Both the position numbers and the translations under genes were made by a program. This document shows positions 31,576 to 41,859 of a stretch of DNA of 64,000 bases, one piece after another; the stretch's first letter is position 1, and the number at the start of each line of letters is the position of its first letter. Source of the stretch: Plazaster borealis (Eukaryota > Echinodermata > Asteroidea > Forcipulatida > Labidiasteridae). Below the pieces are notes generated by a model. It saw only the letters and a list, made by a program, of their open reading frames with translations. It did not search any database and was not told the origin of the DNA. The DNA is taken from positions 9,344,501-9,408,500 of the forward strand of contig CM037462.1 in the NCBI GenBank assembly GCA_021014325.1, written 5' to 3'.

Positions 31576-32537
31576 TTAAAGGTAGGATCATTGTTTGCGA
31601 CCCTGAAAAGAAATTGTATAATATTTTCCTCGTTTTCCCAATAGGACGTAAGGAAAATTTATCTGAGAAAGGGCGTAAGCAATTTGATGTGCAAAATTGC
31701 ATTTCAAGAAAAAACTGAGTGTGAAAGCTTGATCGGTTTTCTGCCATTCATAAGTCATTATAGGAGGGTTAAATTCTGCATGTGAATGAGAAATGTCTTT
31801 GAGGGAAATTCTATAATAGCAACAAAACTGTAGCAGTAATGCCATATCTTGGTGTCATGGGCCATTATATTGCTTACGACCGCCACTGGAAAAAGGGGTA
31901 CTTTGTGTGCCTGGGAGATAGGCACACGATTTTTGTCCGAAATCCGAGGTTCAAAGTAAGCATCCTGCGAAATTATTTCATCCGAAGTGCCCCGTTTGAT
32001 TAGAAATCAGTAAAAGTTTGTGGATCTCCAAAGATCGCCTTAAGGTGACTTTTGAAGATTCAAATTCCCGTGGTGTCCGTTTGTGAATGTTCGGCTAGAG
32101 ATGTGGTTGGTTCCCGCTGTCACCTCGCTAAATGTAGAAGGTTTTGACGTTCTTTATGAAAATATCGTGAATGTTTTTTCCCATTTTTTCTCATTAAAGG
32201 CACACAATGCCTTGGATCGGTCGGCCATTTTGTGGAGTCAATTTGACTCCACAAAATGGCCAACCGTGTTTGCTCACGATGTAAAAGGAAAAAAACGCAT
32301 TTTCGAGACATATTTGTGAGGATCATTGAATTCTACTTTTCTAACCATATGCATTTTTATAACAAACGGTTACAAATGCTTTTTATAGACCAACTCGCCC
32401 GATCCAAGGCAACGTGTCCCTTTAAGGAGACACTGTGTCAATTTCAGCTTTCACAGGTGACTTTTATAGTATCTTCCTTGATAACTTTGCATATAAAAAC
32501 CACGTTGACAAAAACCAGACGATGACCCAATCTTTAA
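31576..32537 (-). mobile_element. Family Y TTAA element, copy 1, split by a family B MITE
   Basis: Starts TTAAAGGTAGGATCATTG and ends GATGACCCAATCTTTAA. The part 32067-32160 is the reverse complement of 49485-49552 (CGCTGTCACCTCGCTAA), and the part after the nested MITE (TTTCACAGGTGACTTTTATA, CCACGTTGACAAAAAC) matches the reverse of 49312-49420. So one element of about 730 bp is interrupted at 32194-32425. Its left portion is longer than in copy 2. Confidence 0.65.
32194..32425 (+). mobile_element. Family B TTAA MITE, copy 3, nested and internally shortened
   Basis: TTAAAGGCACACAATGCC to CGTGTCCCTTTAA, TTAA at 32194-32197 and 32422-32425. The left arm has lost its outer half, so TTGGATCGGTCGG joins directly to the GCCATTTTGTGGAGTC stem. 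Lies inside family Y copy 1. Confidence 0.88.
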
Positions 32538-33233
32538 AGACCAAGTACAGGGGTGGTATTTACCAATTAAAATTTGAGAAGTTTCACTCTGAAAACTGAC
32601 CATATTTTGCAAATCGCCGAATGAAAAAATGTTTCAAATTTGAGGATACATCATTTTGAGACTCGCCCCCCTCCCGCTGTTGTTGTTGCTGCTGCTGCTG
32701 TTTTTGTGTTTTGTGTGTGTTTTTTCTAATTTACTTTTTGTGGGTTTTTTCCTCTCGATTTCAGCAATGAAAATAAACACGCGTATATGAAATTGTGTAA
32801 CTCCACAGTAAAACACATTGACAAAGGGTTTTGCGTTGTTTTTACTAAAACATGACCTTAGAATTAAATGAAATATTCACAGGGTGATTGAATACCTTGC
32901 ATATTGAAAACTAGATGACGGGAATTTCTTGATTGTTTTCTTAACAATTTATAAATAAATAAAATATTACACAGTTAGTCCTGCAAAAAAACAAGTTACT
33001 GGTACAGCGCGGTTTTTTTTCTAAAGATTGAATTTAATTTTGAGGCGCGGTACTGCGTTCCTTGTCCTTTTTAACGTCATTTGCCGCTGACGTTTTACTT
33101 CAAAATTCCCTATGGTAATTTCATTGTATATGGGCACCATTCTGAATTGACAAGAATAATGCATTGTAAGTCAGGTATCAATCCAGTCTAGTTTCCAGAC
33201 TCGCTAGTGAACAGAAGAAAACAAATCACTCTT
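32538..33233. other. No gene recognised; trinucleotide run
   Basis: Holds TTGTTGTTGCTGCTGCTGCT at about 32676-32700 and T-rich runs. No exon found. Confidence 0.45.
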
Positions 33234-33367
33234 TATAATGTGATAACTAATAGTTGTTGTTACGGCCGTGGTCGCAAGTTATGCAAGAAGTAAATGTGGA
33301 TATAATGTGATAACTAACTATTGTTGTTGCGGACGTGGTCGTCATTATGTAAGAAGTAAATGTGGGT
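33234..33367. repeat. Tandem duplication, 67-bp unit
   Basis: TATAATGTGATAACTAA followed by GTTGTTGTTACGGCCGTGG and AAGAAGTAAATGTGG occurs at 33234 and again at 33301 with about 7 differences. The period is not a multiple of three. Confidence 0.9.
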
Positions 33368-34734
33368 ATACGCCCGAACGTTCAGTTAAATCATATAATC
33401 AATTATCGAATCGTATGCGCTTTACTAAGCACACTCTGATCTGGGAACCGTTGACTGCGATGCCCAGAATTCTTGCCAAGATGCATAACTATCCCATCAT
33501 GCATCTCAAGTAGTGCATGACCAATAGCGGGACAGTGTTGGGCGCCGTAAAAAAAGAATGACGTGAAGTGTAAAGTAGTCTGGTGCCAATGTCAATAATG
33601 CTGTCATTCATATCAGTATCGAAGTCACCTTTCTGTGCACACTTGGCACAACTTAAAAGGTTACATGAACTTCAGTTCGCACCCGTTTTATATTCCACAT
33701 GCACTCATGTGTGTGTTCGTGCATGCGAACTTTATAGGAGGACAGAAATCATTAATGTATGGCTTGAAAAATAGACTGCGACGGTTCCAGCTCGATGCCT
33801 CAGCGAAATGCAAATTTGCCCGTCTTTAAGTTTTCCAACTCCGTTATTTATTAAACCATATTGGATTGGGGAGAAGGGTGGGATGGTTTTGAAAAAACAC
33901 TGGCCGTTGCTTTCTATTTGAACAGACTGTAATGTGGGCGTTTAGTCGTGACACGATTCAAGTGGAAGCTCGGACTTTAAAATACTGAATAAGTCAGGAG
34001 CGACTAAGGCGTTGACAGACTGAAAGTTATCCCCTGCACTGTGGGGACAGAGACACGTGAAAAAGCTAGATCTCGCTTTGGATATTTGGTGACGCATTAT
34101 AGGCCAACTCGTGGTCTTTCGGGGGGAAGTTAGCTGCCGTCAGTACGGCATTATGTGAGGATTCGCTTGCAGTGTTATTTGTCAGGCGGTGCGTAACATT
34201 GAGTCAATGGAGCAAGTCGAGAAGAAGTAACTAATGTTAAAGGTTCTTAGTTTGTGGCTCTATAGCGGGCGAAAAAGAACGCCTGATCTTAGCCTAAAGC
34301 TGAGGTTGTTTCCTTTTTTGTTTGGCAATGATCGGAAAGATATTTTATAAACGATTTCAAAACCAAGCTATCTTTGCTTGAAATCGTTACAGGTAGAAAA
34401 TGTTCTTAGAGGTGTCCCCGTCTGAAATAGTGCCTAATTCAATTGCCCAACAATTTAAAACGTCCACAAAATTCGTGACAAAACGTAGAAGCACTTTATT
34501 CGGCATTCTTTCTGTAACCACCTGAAGTTTAAATAGGCTGGTAGGTTGGTAATTTGTTGAATTTAGAGGCTTGGAATTAATGTCCTCTTCAATAACACAA
34601 ACAAAATGTAGCACAACTTCAACAAGGCTTCTCACAAGTTATATTTGTAAAAACCTATTAGAGTTATAGGTATCTACATTTACATTTCTCTTCCTCATAC
34701 TTGGGTGTCACAGTAGGCCTACTGATATGAGTTT
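33368..34734. other. No gene recognised
   Basis: No exon or bounded element. An imperfect inverted pair ACGATTTCAAAACCAAGC / GCTTGAAATCGT lies near 34350-34388. Confidence 0.4.
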
Positions 34735-34983
34735 TGTTTTAGCGAAGAACTCCCAGGTCAGAATTGACCCGGGTTCCGGATATCATGGGAGCCTGACCAA
34801 TTTCTGGTTCAGACTGACCCGGAAAGTGGTTAATAATTGGATTTTAACACGGATTCTGTGTCTGTTTGTCCAATTTGTAGGTCATTGTAACACAGATTCC
34901 GGGTCATATTGATCCAGAAATGGGTCAAGCCCCGCGGGATCCGGATCCGGGTCAATTCCGACGCGGAAGTTTTTCAGAGTTTA
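34735..34983 (+). mobile_element. Family I element, copy 2
   Basis: The clearest copy. The left arm AACTCCCAGGTCAGAATTGA mirrors the right arm GGGTCAATTCCGACGCGG-AAGTTTTT imperfectly. Inner blocks GACCCGGAAAGTGGTTAATA and GATCCAGAAATGGGTCA. A palindrome with one change (GTTCAGACTGACC) is at about 34827. Non-coding. Confidence 0.7.
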
Positions 34984-35103
34984 TTTTTGTATGTCTCCGG
35001 GTGTGGCTTATCGGAACGGTTTCTTTACGCCAGGAACCACTGTCAGGCATGGTTCGTACTTGAACTGTTATAGTGGTCTTCGAAATGTTTCGACAAGCCT
35101 GCA

Positions 35104-35395
35104 CGTGTGGCGTGTAGTGGCCGAGAGGTTGAGAGCTCTGGTGTTTCTGATCAGCTGATGTGGGTTCGAGTCCCGGTCGTGACACTTGTGTCCTTAAGCA
35201 AGACACTTACCCATTATTGCTTTGTTTTTTGGATGGCACGTAGAACCATAGGTCCCGTGTGTTTTGTAATGCACGTAAAAGAACCAGTTACATTTTATCG
35301 CTAAGAGAAGGGGTTTGCCCCGTTTTTTCTGGCAGTGGCTGCTGAATGCGCAGCAACACCTTGTACACCATTACAAGGTGCTACACAAATTGGTC
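35104..35395 (+). mobile_element. SINE-1 (class II tRNA-derived), copy 2, most complete
   Basis: A box region TAGTGGCCGAGAGGTTGAGA, B box GGGTTCGAGTCCC, then the body CACTTGTGTCCTTAAGCAAG, CGTAAAAGAACCAGTT, GAGAAGGGGTTTGCCCCG and ACAAGGTGCTACACAAATTG. The CCTTGAGCAAG-type word resembles a central motif seen in SINEs of other animals (inference). Not a functional tRNA. Confidence 0.85.
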
Positions 35396-37210
35396 TTATA
35401 ATTAAACAAAAACATTCAAAAACCTGTCTTAAAATCTTTATGTTTGTTCGAGCTAGGCTAGGGTTCTGCTTAGGCTAGGCCTTGGGTACCTTTTTGGTAG
35501 ATACGTGCGCTAAATACGACTATTATAATTGGTTACGGTAAATGGTGAAGTTCAAAGCTGCATTGTTTCAGTTCTCAGCACGCAGTGAATTTACAAACAT
35601 GGTACTTACTATATCTGATTGAATGTAAAGCAACAGCAACAAAATATGCACCAACTTCCAACCCCGGTCAATTGTCGCTTTCAATGATTCTTAGCATGTA
35701 ATAAAACAAAGAAATACTGTAAAGTTCTTGGTAAAAACTGACACAAAATAGGCCTGAGAAAGCTCTAAAGTTGTTGCGACGAAATAGTTATATCATTTTG
35801 TTTTGTATGGTTTTTGTCTACTACCCATTAATAGATAGAACACAATAATAAGGATACTTGTAGCAAAATCTGCTCAACAATAACAACAATAGCGAACTTG
35901 CTTACGTGGTCTTGGCCTAGGCATAGCCGTGGAGGAGTTACACGTCCGTCCAGTGTGTACATTACCTATGTAAAGCACTGATGAAGGGCCCTACTTAGGC
36001 TAGGCCTAGGCTTCGACACACTGAAATGTGTGAGAACACACAGTCATTGTGAAGGTTGTGATTGTATAAGTTGGATTCGAACAGGGGTCCCTCGAGAGAA
36101 GGGCACGCCAACCAAATTCCATGTTAGATTTAGTCACGAGTTCGGAGTGTGTATAGCGGGGTGGCGCGTAAGATGACGTCACTGGACACTTGCGCTGGTG
36201 GTGACGATCCAACAATAAGATTGTGCACATTTTGATGAAGCCCATGACGTTCCCGCCAAGCCACCGTATCCCTCCAGCATGTTCGCCTTAATACTGTTAT
36301 TTAAAAATGTGTTTAATTAATCGGGGACTGGTTGTGGCTTGAGGGAAATAAGGCCGTCGCGTTTGAAGGTCACATCGTCTGCGGCCTAATAGTCGGTATT
36401 GATTCGCGTCTACGAGCCGGACAAAGTCATCCCGGTGAAGCGGAAAAACAAACAGTCTTCAAAACCCCGGGTTAGACAACCCGCAGGGGATTTGCATTAA
36501 TTGAAGAGGCTGCCATTGTTTGCTTTGTATAATATGTCAGCCTTGATATTGGAGGAGAGTGGACAACGAAGAGCTCTAATTATTCCTTAATGTGTTGACA
36601 TTAAAAAAATGGCTGGGCTGTCAAGTCTTGGGATGGGGGTTTTGTGATCCAAGGCAAAATGTGATTTTTTGAAATAGGATTGTGACATCTACCGTTCTGT
36701 TACATTGTGCTGTAGTATGAGTTGTTGAAGGTATATAGTTAAAAGACTTTAGAGTGAATCTAATTAAATCCCCGAGTTTTCAATATAGAACAAACCTGCA
36801 CAGTTTTTCATCAAAATGTGGTGGTCAGATTTAGCGCAAACTGCAAAGGCGAAAAGTCAGGGATTTTGTGCACGTTCATGTCAGGCTTGTTTAGGTTTGT
36901 GGCAATCGAAATAAAGCATTGGCGATTTGTGCACTTCCAATGTTGTTTTTTCGATACTGACATTTCTAAAAGGAATATTTCTCTGGAGGATTGGTACTGG
37001 TGATCAATCAAAAAGTTTTCAGATTGGAGACTGGAGGATGGGAAATGTTTTACTGTTACAATAAACGATAATGTACCTGCGAAAATCAACGCAGGACGCT
37101 CACAGGTAATACATATCAAGTAGTATTTTGGCTGGTAACTCCTCCCCCCTTTTTTTGCATAGTAAGTTATTCTTTACTTATCAAATTGGGTAACTTTACA
37201 TTAACCAACA
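35396..37210. other. No gene recognised
   Basis: Contains repeated CTAGGCTAGG / TAGGCCTAGG words (35450-36012). A lone B-box-like TGTTCGAATCC on the minus strand near 36075 lacks an A box. No exon found. Confidence 0.45.
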
Positions 37211-37621
37211 AGGCCCAATTTTATAGAGCTGCTTGAGCAGAAAATATAGCTTAACAATTTGCTATTAAGCAAAAATGAGCAGGATACCAGTCACAAATTG
37301 TACATGTGACATGGTCTTTTGGCTGGTACCCTTAGACTGTTCAGCATAATTTGTGTGTGTTTAGCTACCGTACTTTTGTGCTTAAAGGCACTGTATACAC
37401 GTTTGGTAATTACTCAAAATATATATTAGCATAAAAACTGACTTGGTAACGAGCAACGAGCAAGAGAGAGGTTTTCTTGCAACTTCGATGACCAATTGAG
37501 CCCAAATTTTCACAGGCTTGTTATTTTATGCATATGTTGGGATACACCAAGTGAGAACACTGGTCTTTTACAATTACCAAACGTGTTCAGTGCCTTAAAG
37601 CAGCTCTATGAACTTGGGCCC
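37211..37621. mobile_element. Family H palindromic element, interrupted by family A
   Basis: The left part GGCCCAATTTTATAGAGCTG runs to TTTGTGCTTAA at 37385. The right end resumes at 37599 with GCAGCTCTATGAACTTGGGC. The interruption is exactly the family A element 37382-37598. Confidence 0.85.
37382..37598 (-). mobile_element. Family A TTAA MITE, copy 9, internally deleted
   Basis: TTAAAGGCACTGTATACACG to TTCAGTGCCTTAA. Only 217 bp: the central palindrome and flanks are lost, joining GAGCAACGAGCAAGAGAG to GGTTTTCTTGCAACTTCG. TTAA on both sides. Confidence 0.9.
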
Positions 37622-37765
37622 TGATCTGTGAGACTTGTCCAGGTGTTGTAACTGGCTTGGCCGGTTTCTTGTACGTATTTACTCTTCTAACTGAAGTCCT
37701 TACTCGATCGATATCACTTCTGACTACATCAAAGCCATCAAATTGATTGGTAAATGCCCAGGCTA

Positions 37766-37836
37766 GTTACCGCTGTCGAGAAATCAAGTTGGTTATCAAA
37801 TGCCAATAGACGCTGAATTAAGTACCGGGTACTTAA
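37766..37836 (+). repeat. Left direct repeat flanking a family A copy
   Basis: TTACCGCTGTCGAGAAATCA through ATAGACGCTGAAT to CGGGTACTTA, about 67 bp, repeated at 38188-38257 with few differences. Confidence 0.9.
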
Positions 37837-38191
37837 AGGCACTGGACACGTTTGGAAATTGTCAAAGACCAACATATGCATATGCATAAAATAACAAGCC
37901 TGTGAAAATTTGGGCCCAATTGGTCATCGAAGTTGCAAGAAAATGACGTAAGAAAAAACACCCTTGTTGTACAAATTTGTGTGCTTTCAGATAGGAATAA
38001 AAACTTCTTGCAAGAAGTTTTTATTATTTTAGTGAGAAATTACCTCTTTCCCAAAAACTATACGTTACTTCAGAGGGAGTCGTTTCTCACAATGTTTAAT
38101 ACTATCAACAGCTCTCTGTTGCTCGTTACCAAGTCAGTTTTTATGCTCATATATATTTTGAGTAATTACAAAACGTGTACAGTGCCTTTAA
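37833..38191 (+). mobile_element. Family A TTAA MITE, copy 10, with long flanking repeats
   Basis: TTAAAGGCACTGGACACG to ACAGTGCCTTTAA, centre AAACTTCTTGCAAGAAGTTT. About 20 bp of the left arm is missing (after CAAAGACCA it goes straight to ACATATGCATATGC). Direct repeats of about 67 bp lie on both sides, as with 5819-6195. Confidence 0.92.
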
Positions 38192-38257
38192 CCGCTGTCG
38201 AGAAATCAAGTTGGTTATCAAATGCCAATAGACGCTGAATAAAGTATACCGGGTACT
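38188..38257 (+). repeat. Right direct repeat flanking a family A copy
   Basis: Partner of 37766-37836. It begins in the element's terminal TTAA (TTAACCGCTGTCGAG) and ends CGGGTACTTATAAAC. Confidence 0.9.
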
Positions 38258-38349
38258 TATAAACAAAGAAAGATTAATAATAATAAAGGTCAGTTTTTGA
38301 CGGTTACTCACGCCACATTACCCAAAGTGATGTCCACGACTCGAGGATA

Positions 38350-38600
38350 TGTTTAAAGACAAAGATAACTGATAATTAATTCAATCGGAAAGCTCATTGG
38401 TTGTAGTGCCAGTCCTCCGGAGAAATGTTTTCATCTGAAGTACTATATTGAAGTCGAGAAATAGCATTTGAAGACTCCCCTCCTCAAGTTGCTATTGTTG
38501 ATTGTTTCGTTTGCCGGAATCGAAATAACCCCAGTGTGAACGTGCATAAAATCCTGACAATAAACGTGACCACCAAAGTCAATGAAGTCTTCACATTTTG
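38350..38600 (+). mobile_element. Family X element, uninterrupted copy
   Basis: Starts TTTAAAGACAAAGATAAC, includes CGGAAAGCTCATTGGTTGTA, CAGTCCTCCGGAGAAAT, GTCGAGAAATAGCATTTGAA and GGAATCGAAATAACCC. It provides the reference for the split copy at 14311-15190. Right end uncertain. Confidence 0.6.
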
Positions 38601-38684
38601 CTGCATGGTGATTTTTATTAAAAAACGAAGGGGTTGAGTTGTAGTTTACTCTGTAAAAGCAGTGATGTATACCTCCCTCTGAAC

Positions 38685-39060
38685 TTAAAGGCACTGGACA
38701 CGTTTGGTAAATACTCAAAATATATATTAGCAAAAAAACTTACTTGGTAACGAGCAACGGAGAGCTGTTGATTGTATAACACATTGTGAGAAACGACTCC
38801 CTCTGAAGTAACGTAGTTTTTGAGAAAAGAGGTAATTTCTCACTAAAATATAAAAGACTTCTGGCCTGAAGCCCTTTTCAGGCATCTGAAAGCACACAAA
38901 TTTGTATAACAAGGGTGTTTTTTCTTTCATCATTTTCTTGCAACTTCGATGACCAATTGAGCCCAAATTTTCACAGGCTTGTTATTTTATGCATATGTTG
39001 GGATACACCAAGTGAGAATACTGGTCTTTGACAATTTCCAAACGTGTTCAGTGCCCTTAA
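38685..39060 (-). mobile_element. Family A TTAA MITE, copy 11, altered centre
   Basis: TTAAAGGCACTGGACACG to TCAGTGCCCTTAA. Centre ACTTCTGGCCTGAAG, with GGCC replacing TGCA in the middle and a matching change on each side. The right TTAA (39057-39060) is shared with the family F element that follows. Confidence 0.92.
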
Positions 39061-39520
39061 AGAGGGGCTCCAAGGTCACGTTGTGATGCACTCATTTCCA
39101 AATACATAGAGTCCTTAATGAAAGTGGGGGGAAATTACAAGTCTCTAACCTCACTCTAAATTGGTGAACAATGCCATTGTATTTTCAAATAAATGGGTCT
39201 TGTACATTGTTGTACAGGATATTTTAAGTTCATCCCTGAATTTTGATGATGTTCAATCAAAGAGGCATTGAATGTGGCCTTTTGACTAACGCAACAATTC
39301 CTCGTTTCCTTTTTTTCAATTCCTCCGGACCCATTTGTTGACATCCAATGACGTCATGTTTCAAATTTCGCTCTGAAAGAGTATCAAATAAAATGATATT
39401 TTACACCATTTTAACGTGTGAAGTTAGAGACTTGTAAATATTTCCACCTTAATAAGGACTCTATCTATTGGGAAATAAGTGCACCACAAAACTTAATTTG
39501 ACCTTGCATACACTCTTTAA
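39057..39520 (+). mobile_element. Family F TTAA MITE, copy 3
   Basis: TTAAAGAGGGGCTCCAAGG to ACCTTGCATACACTCTTTAA. Internal words GAGTCCTTAATGAAAGTGG, TTACAAGTCTCTAACC, ATGACGTCATGTTTC and TTAGAGACTTGTAA. Abuts family A copy 11 through one TTAA. Confidence 0.88.
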
Positions 39521-40139
39521 CCACGTTATATTAATTCAATGAAGCTGCACAAATTGACCGCAAAGTTATCAATTTTCAACACTTGTTTTACCCCAAAGTC
39601 CTTATGTGTCTCTTGCCATGACTCGGGTCTGATTCCATGACCGCCGTATGACCTCTGTTTCAAAAAAAACTACACCCCCTTGTCTGTTTGACATGGAGCA
39701 CTGGTTAAACAAACTCAGAAAGCTTCGGAACATTATACCTATAATATTTGTAAGCTTCCCTTAGACTTTCGATAATTAGTTTTAGGCAGTGTTGCAATTA
39801 TAATTGTTTTATATAAACTCAAAAAGTAAATTGATTTTTAGCCTTAAAGAAAGACTCTGCTTGGGTCGAAACGTCAGGCTATTTACTATGTTTTGCAACA
39901 TGTAAATGTTTAATGTTTTTTAAGTGACTCGGTTTAAATTTAGACGCAGTTCAATCTGCTGATTGTGAGGTATTGTGTAGTCTGAAAAACACTAATCTTA
40001 ATAATAACAACATATTGAAAAACATAATTTCATCTACGGGGACCGGACTAACTTTCCTCCAAGTCTCGTTTTGGTAACTCATAAGGTTGAATGAGAGGAA
40101 TACAGGATGGTTCCATCTTGATAAATCTCAATTCTGACC
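39521..40139. other. No gene recognised
   Basis: AT-rich, no exon or bounded element. Confidence 0.4.
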
Positions 40140-40275
40140 TTGGCCAAATTTCATGAAGCTGGTATATCACAATTTGCTATAAGCAGGGGATTGTTTTGCT
40201 CAGCAGATAAAGGTAACCAGCCAAAAGGCCACATAGTTAAACATCGTTGTGACTGGTGGCCCGCTAATGTCTTGT
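40140..40275. mobile_element. Family H-related fragment
   Basis: GGCCAAATTTCATGAAGCTG, then ATTTGCTATAAGCAGG, then ACCAGCCAAAAGGCC resemble the left part and middle of family H (37211-37381, 59234-59401). The right end is decayed. Confidence 0.45.
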
Positions 40276-40542
40276 CTAGCGAAAAAATTGAATAAGCAAT
40301 AACCGTTTTTTATCTTAGGACGCAGTAGACATCACCATGTGAAATGCTCAGCTGTGTTTGCCCGGACCCTATATAACAAAATCGTACTGTCGCTCGCCAA
40401 TTAAAAGGAATATAAAAACTGTTTTATGAATTTTTCCCTTTATTAAAACCCTGGTGGCGACGCTGATTACTAATTAATCAAACTAATTAGGGGGACGTGT
40501 GTGATGTTATTTTTAATATTTGATGTATTTGTTCGTATGCAG

Positions 40543-40660
40543 AACTGGAGCGGCGGCGAAGAGGTGGTGCCACACCACCAAGTGCCCACCAAAAAGCCAG
40601 GCCAAGGCGGACAACTGCTGTTTTCATCACGTGAATGTGCACTCGTGTCCATGGAATATG
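40543..40660 (+). CDS. Candidate exon, cysteine-rich segment, phase-compatible with 28849-29023
   Basis: Acceptor TTTGTTCGTATGCAG precedes 40543; donor ATATG-GTAAGC follows 40660. The 118-nt exon has one base to complete a codon left by 29023 (AG+A gives R), then 39 open codons: TGAAAKRWCHTTKCPPKSQA then KADNCCFHHVNVHSCPWNM. Five cysteines suit an extracellular disulphide-bonded segment. The other two frames are also possible (one open, one stops), so the frame is inferred from the upstream phase. GC is higher than its surroundings. Family not recognised. Confidence 0.45.
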
Positions 40661-40688
40661 GTAAGCGATTGAATGTGGATCGAACCCA

Positions 40689-41065
40689 TGTGTCTGTCTG
40701 TCTGTCCGAGCTTACAAGAGCTACATTGAGGGGCTACTTGTAAGTAGGATCTGTACTTGTGGGCTTTTCTCGTGTTGTGGGCTCATGCCCACAATGTTTA
40801 AAACAGAAAAGATTAAAGAAAAGGGATCATAGTCACAACCTGTGGAATGCCCACTATGTCACTCTCCTAAACACGTCCGGTGTCTCTGTCCGTTGAGGTG
40901 TCTGCCCTTACAAGATATACATTTTTTAGATAGGAAGTGTACTTGTGGGTTGTCTTTTACATTGTGGGGTTAACCCCACAATGTTTTTATTAAGATAGAT
41001 TAAAGAAAAGGGACAATAGAAAGCAAATGGGGAAAACCCACAATGTCGCTCTACTAAAGATGTCT
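40689..41065 (+). repeat. Tandem duplication, about 190-bp unit, with palindromes
   Basis: Unit 1 at 40689-40878 and unit 2 at 40879-41065 share TCTGTCCG, CTTACAAGA, GTACTTGTGGG, AGATTAAAGAAAAGGGA and CCCACAATGTC. Each holds a palindrome: TTGTGGGCTCATGCCCACAA at 40775-40794 and TTGTGGGGTTAACCCCACAA at 40962-40981. It lies just downstream of the candidate exon's donor. Confidence 0.88.
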
Positions 41066-41260
41066 TTTTGGACGGCCTGGTGACTACACGGGGGCGGGGC
41101 AGGGAGGGAGGGTGTAGTTCCAAGCGAAGGATCGTTGCCTACAGTAGGCATATCGATTTTCAACCCTCCATCGCATTACCCTTCAGCAAAGAAGATTATA
41201 CTCTTCATTTGAATGATATCTGCCGTGATAGGACGATTGTCTGTTTGTTGGTGTGTTGGG

Positions 41261-41290
41261 GTGTTTGTTTGTTTGTTTGTTTGTTTCTTT
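41261..41290. repeat. (GTTT)n microsatellite
   Basis: About seven GTTT units running into TTTATTTATT. Confidence 0.9.
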
Positions 41291-41485
41291 ATTTATTTCC
41301 TTCTTTATTTCGATGTCATAAAAATAATTAAGTTTGTAACTCAAGGTCAACATCTAATTAACAAGTTCTTTGAAATAAGTCCAGTGGGTGTATCCTCACT
41401 GCTTTTTTTTTCTACAGGACTTACAATACGACTGAAGCAAAGCTTCCAGAGTTTATATATTGTTTGTTTGTTTGTATTTAATTCA

Positions 41486-41859
41486 TTAAAGGGAAGGTAT
41501 ATGTTTGGTAACCACTCTGCAAATTAATGGCAATAAAAACTTACTTGGTAAGAAGTACGGCAGCTTTGGATAGTATAATGCATCTTGAGAAACTTTTCAT
41601 TTGGAAAAAAAGATATCACTTTTATCCCAACAAATTTGAATCTGAGAAGCGTTACGGCAGTAACGCTTTTCAGATTGTGTATTCCAATTACAGATTAGTC
41701 TTCCTGCGTGGACAAACCGCTCCAGATTTTCGGCAATATCACAAAAACGCTACCACCTGTTGAAATGAAATTATCAAAGGTTAGTTTTATGGTCTACAAC
41801 TATATATGATTGAAACAAACAGTTGGTTCCAGTTACCAAACGTATACAATCCCTTTAAA
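41486..41859 (-). mobile_element. Family E TTAA MITE, copy 3
   Basis: TTAAAGGGAAGGTATATG to ACAATCCCTTTAA, TTAA at 41486-41489 and 41856-41859. Central palindrome at 41639-41676 with arms AATCTGAGAAGCG and inner TTACGGCAGTAA. Reverse orientation to 18238-18613. A strong-looking acceptor (TTTTTTTTCTACAG) at about 41404-41417 lies just upstream but opens no exon. Confidence 0.88.

Larger units (their letters stand above)
29024..40542 (+). other. Putative intron between two phase-compatible exons
   Basis: If 28849-29023 and 40543-40660 belong to one gene, this 11.5-kb stretch is intron. It starts GTAAAC and ends TATGCAG and contains a 22-bp minisatellite, SINEs, family A, B, F, H, I, X and Y elements, but no better exon. 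The pairing is inferred only from strand, phase and the cysteine-rich frame it opens; unseen exons could lie between. Confidence 0.3.

Noticed and set aside
36060..36110. Minus-strand tRNA-like B box (TGTTCGAATCC)
   Set aside because: No A box at the right distance and no cloverleaf arms.
41404..41520. Exon after the strong acceptor at 41417
   Set aside because: The frame runs straight into a family E element and no donor follows; one phase stops after five codons.
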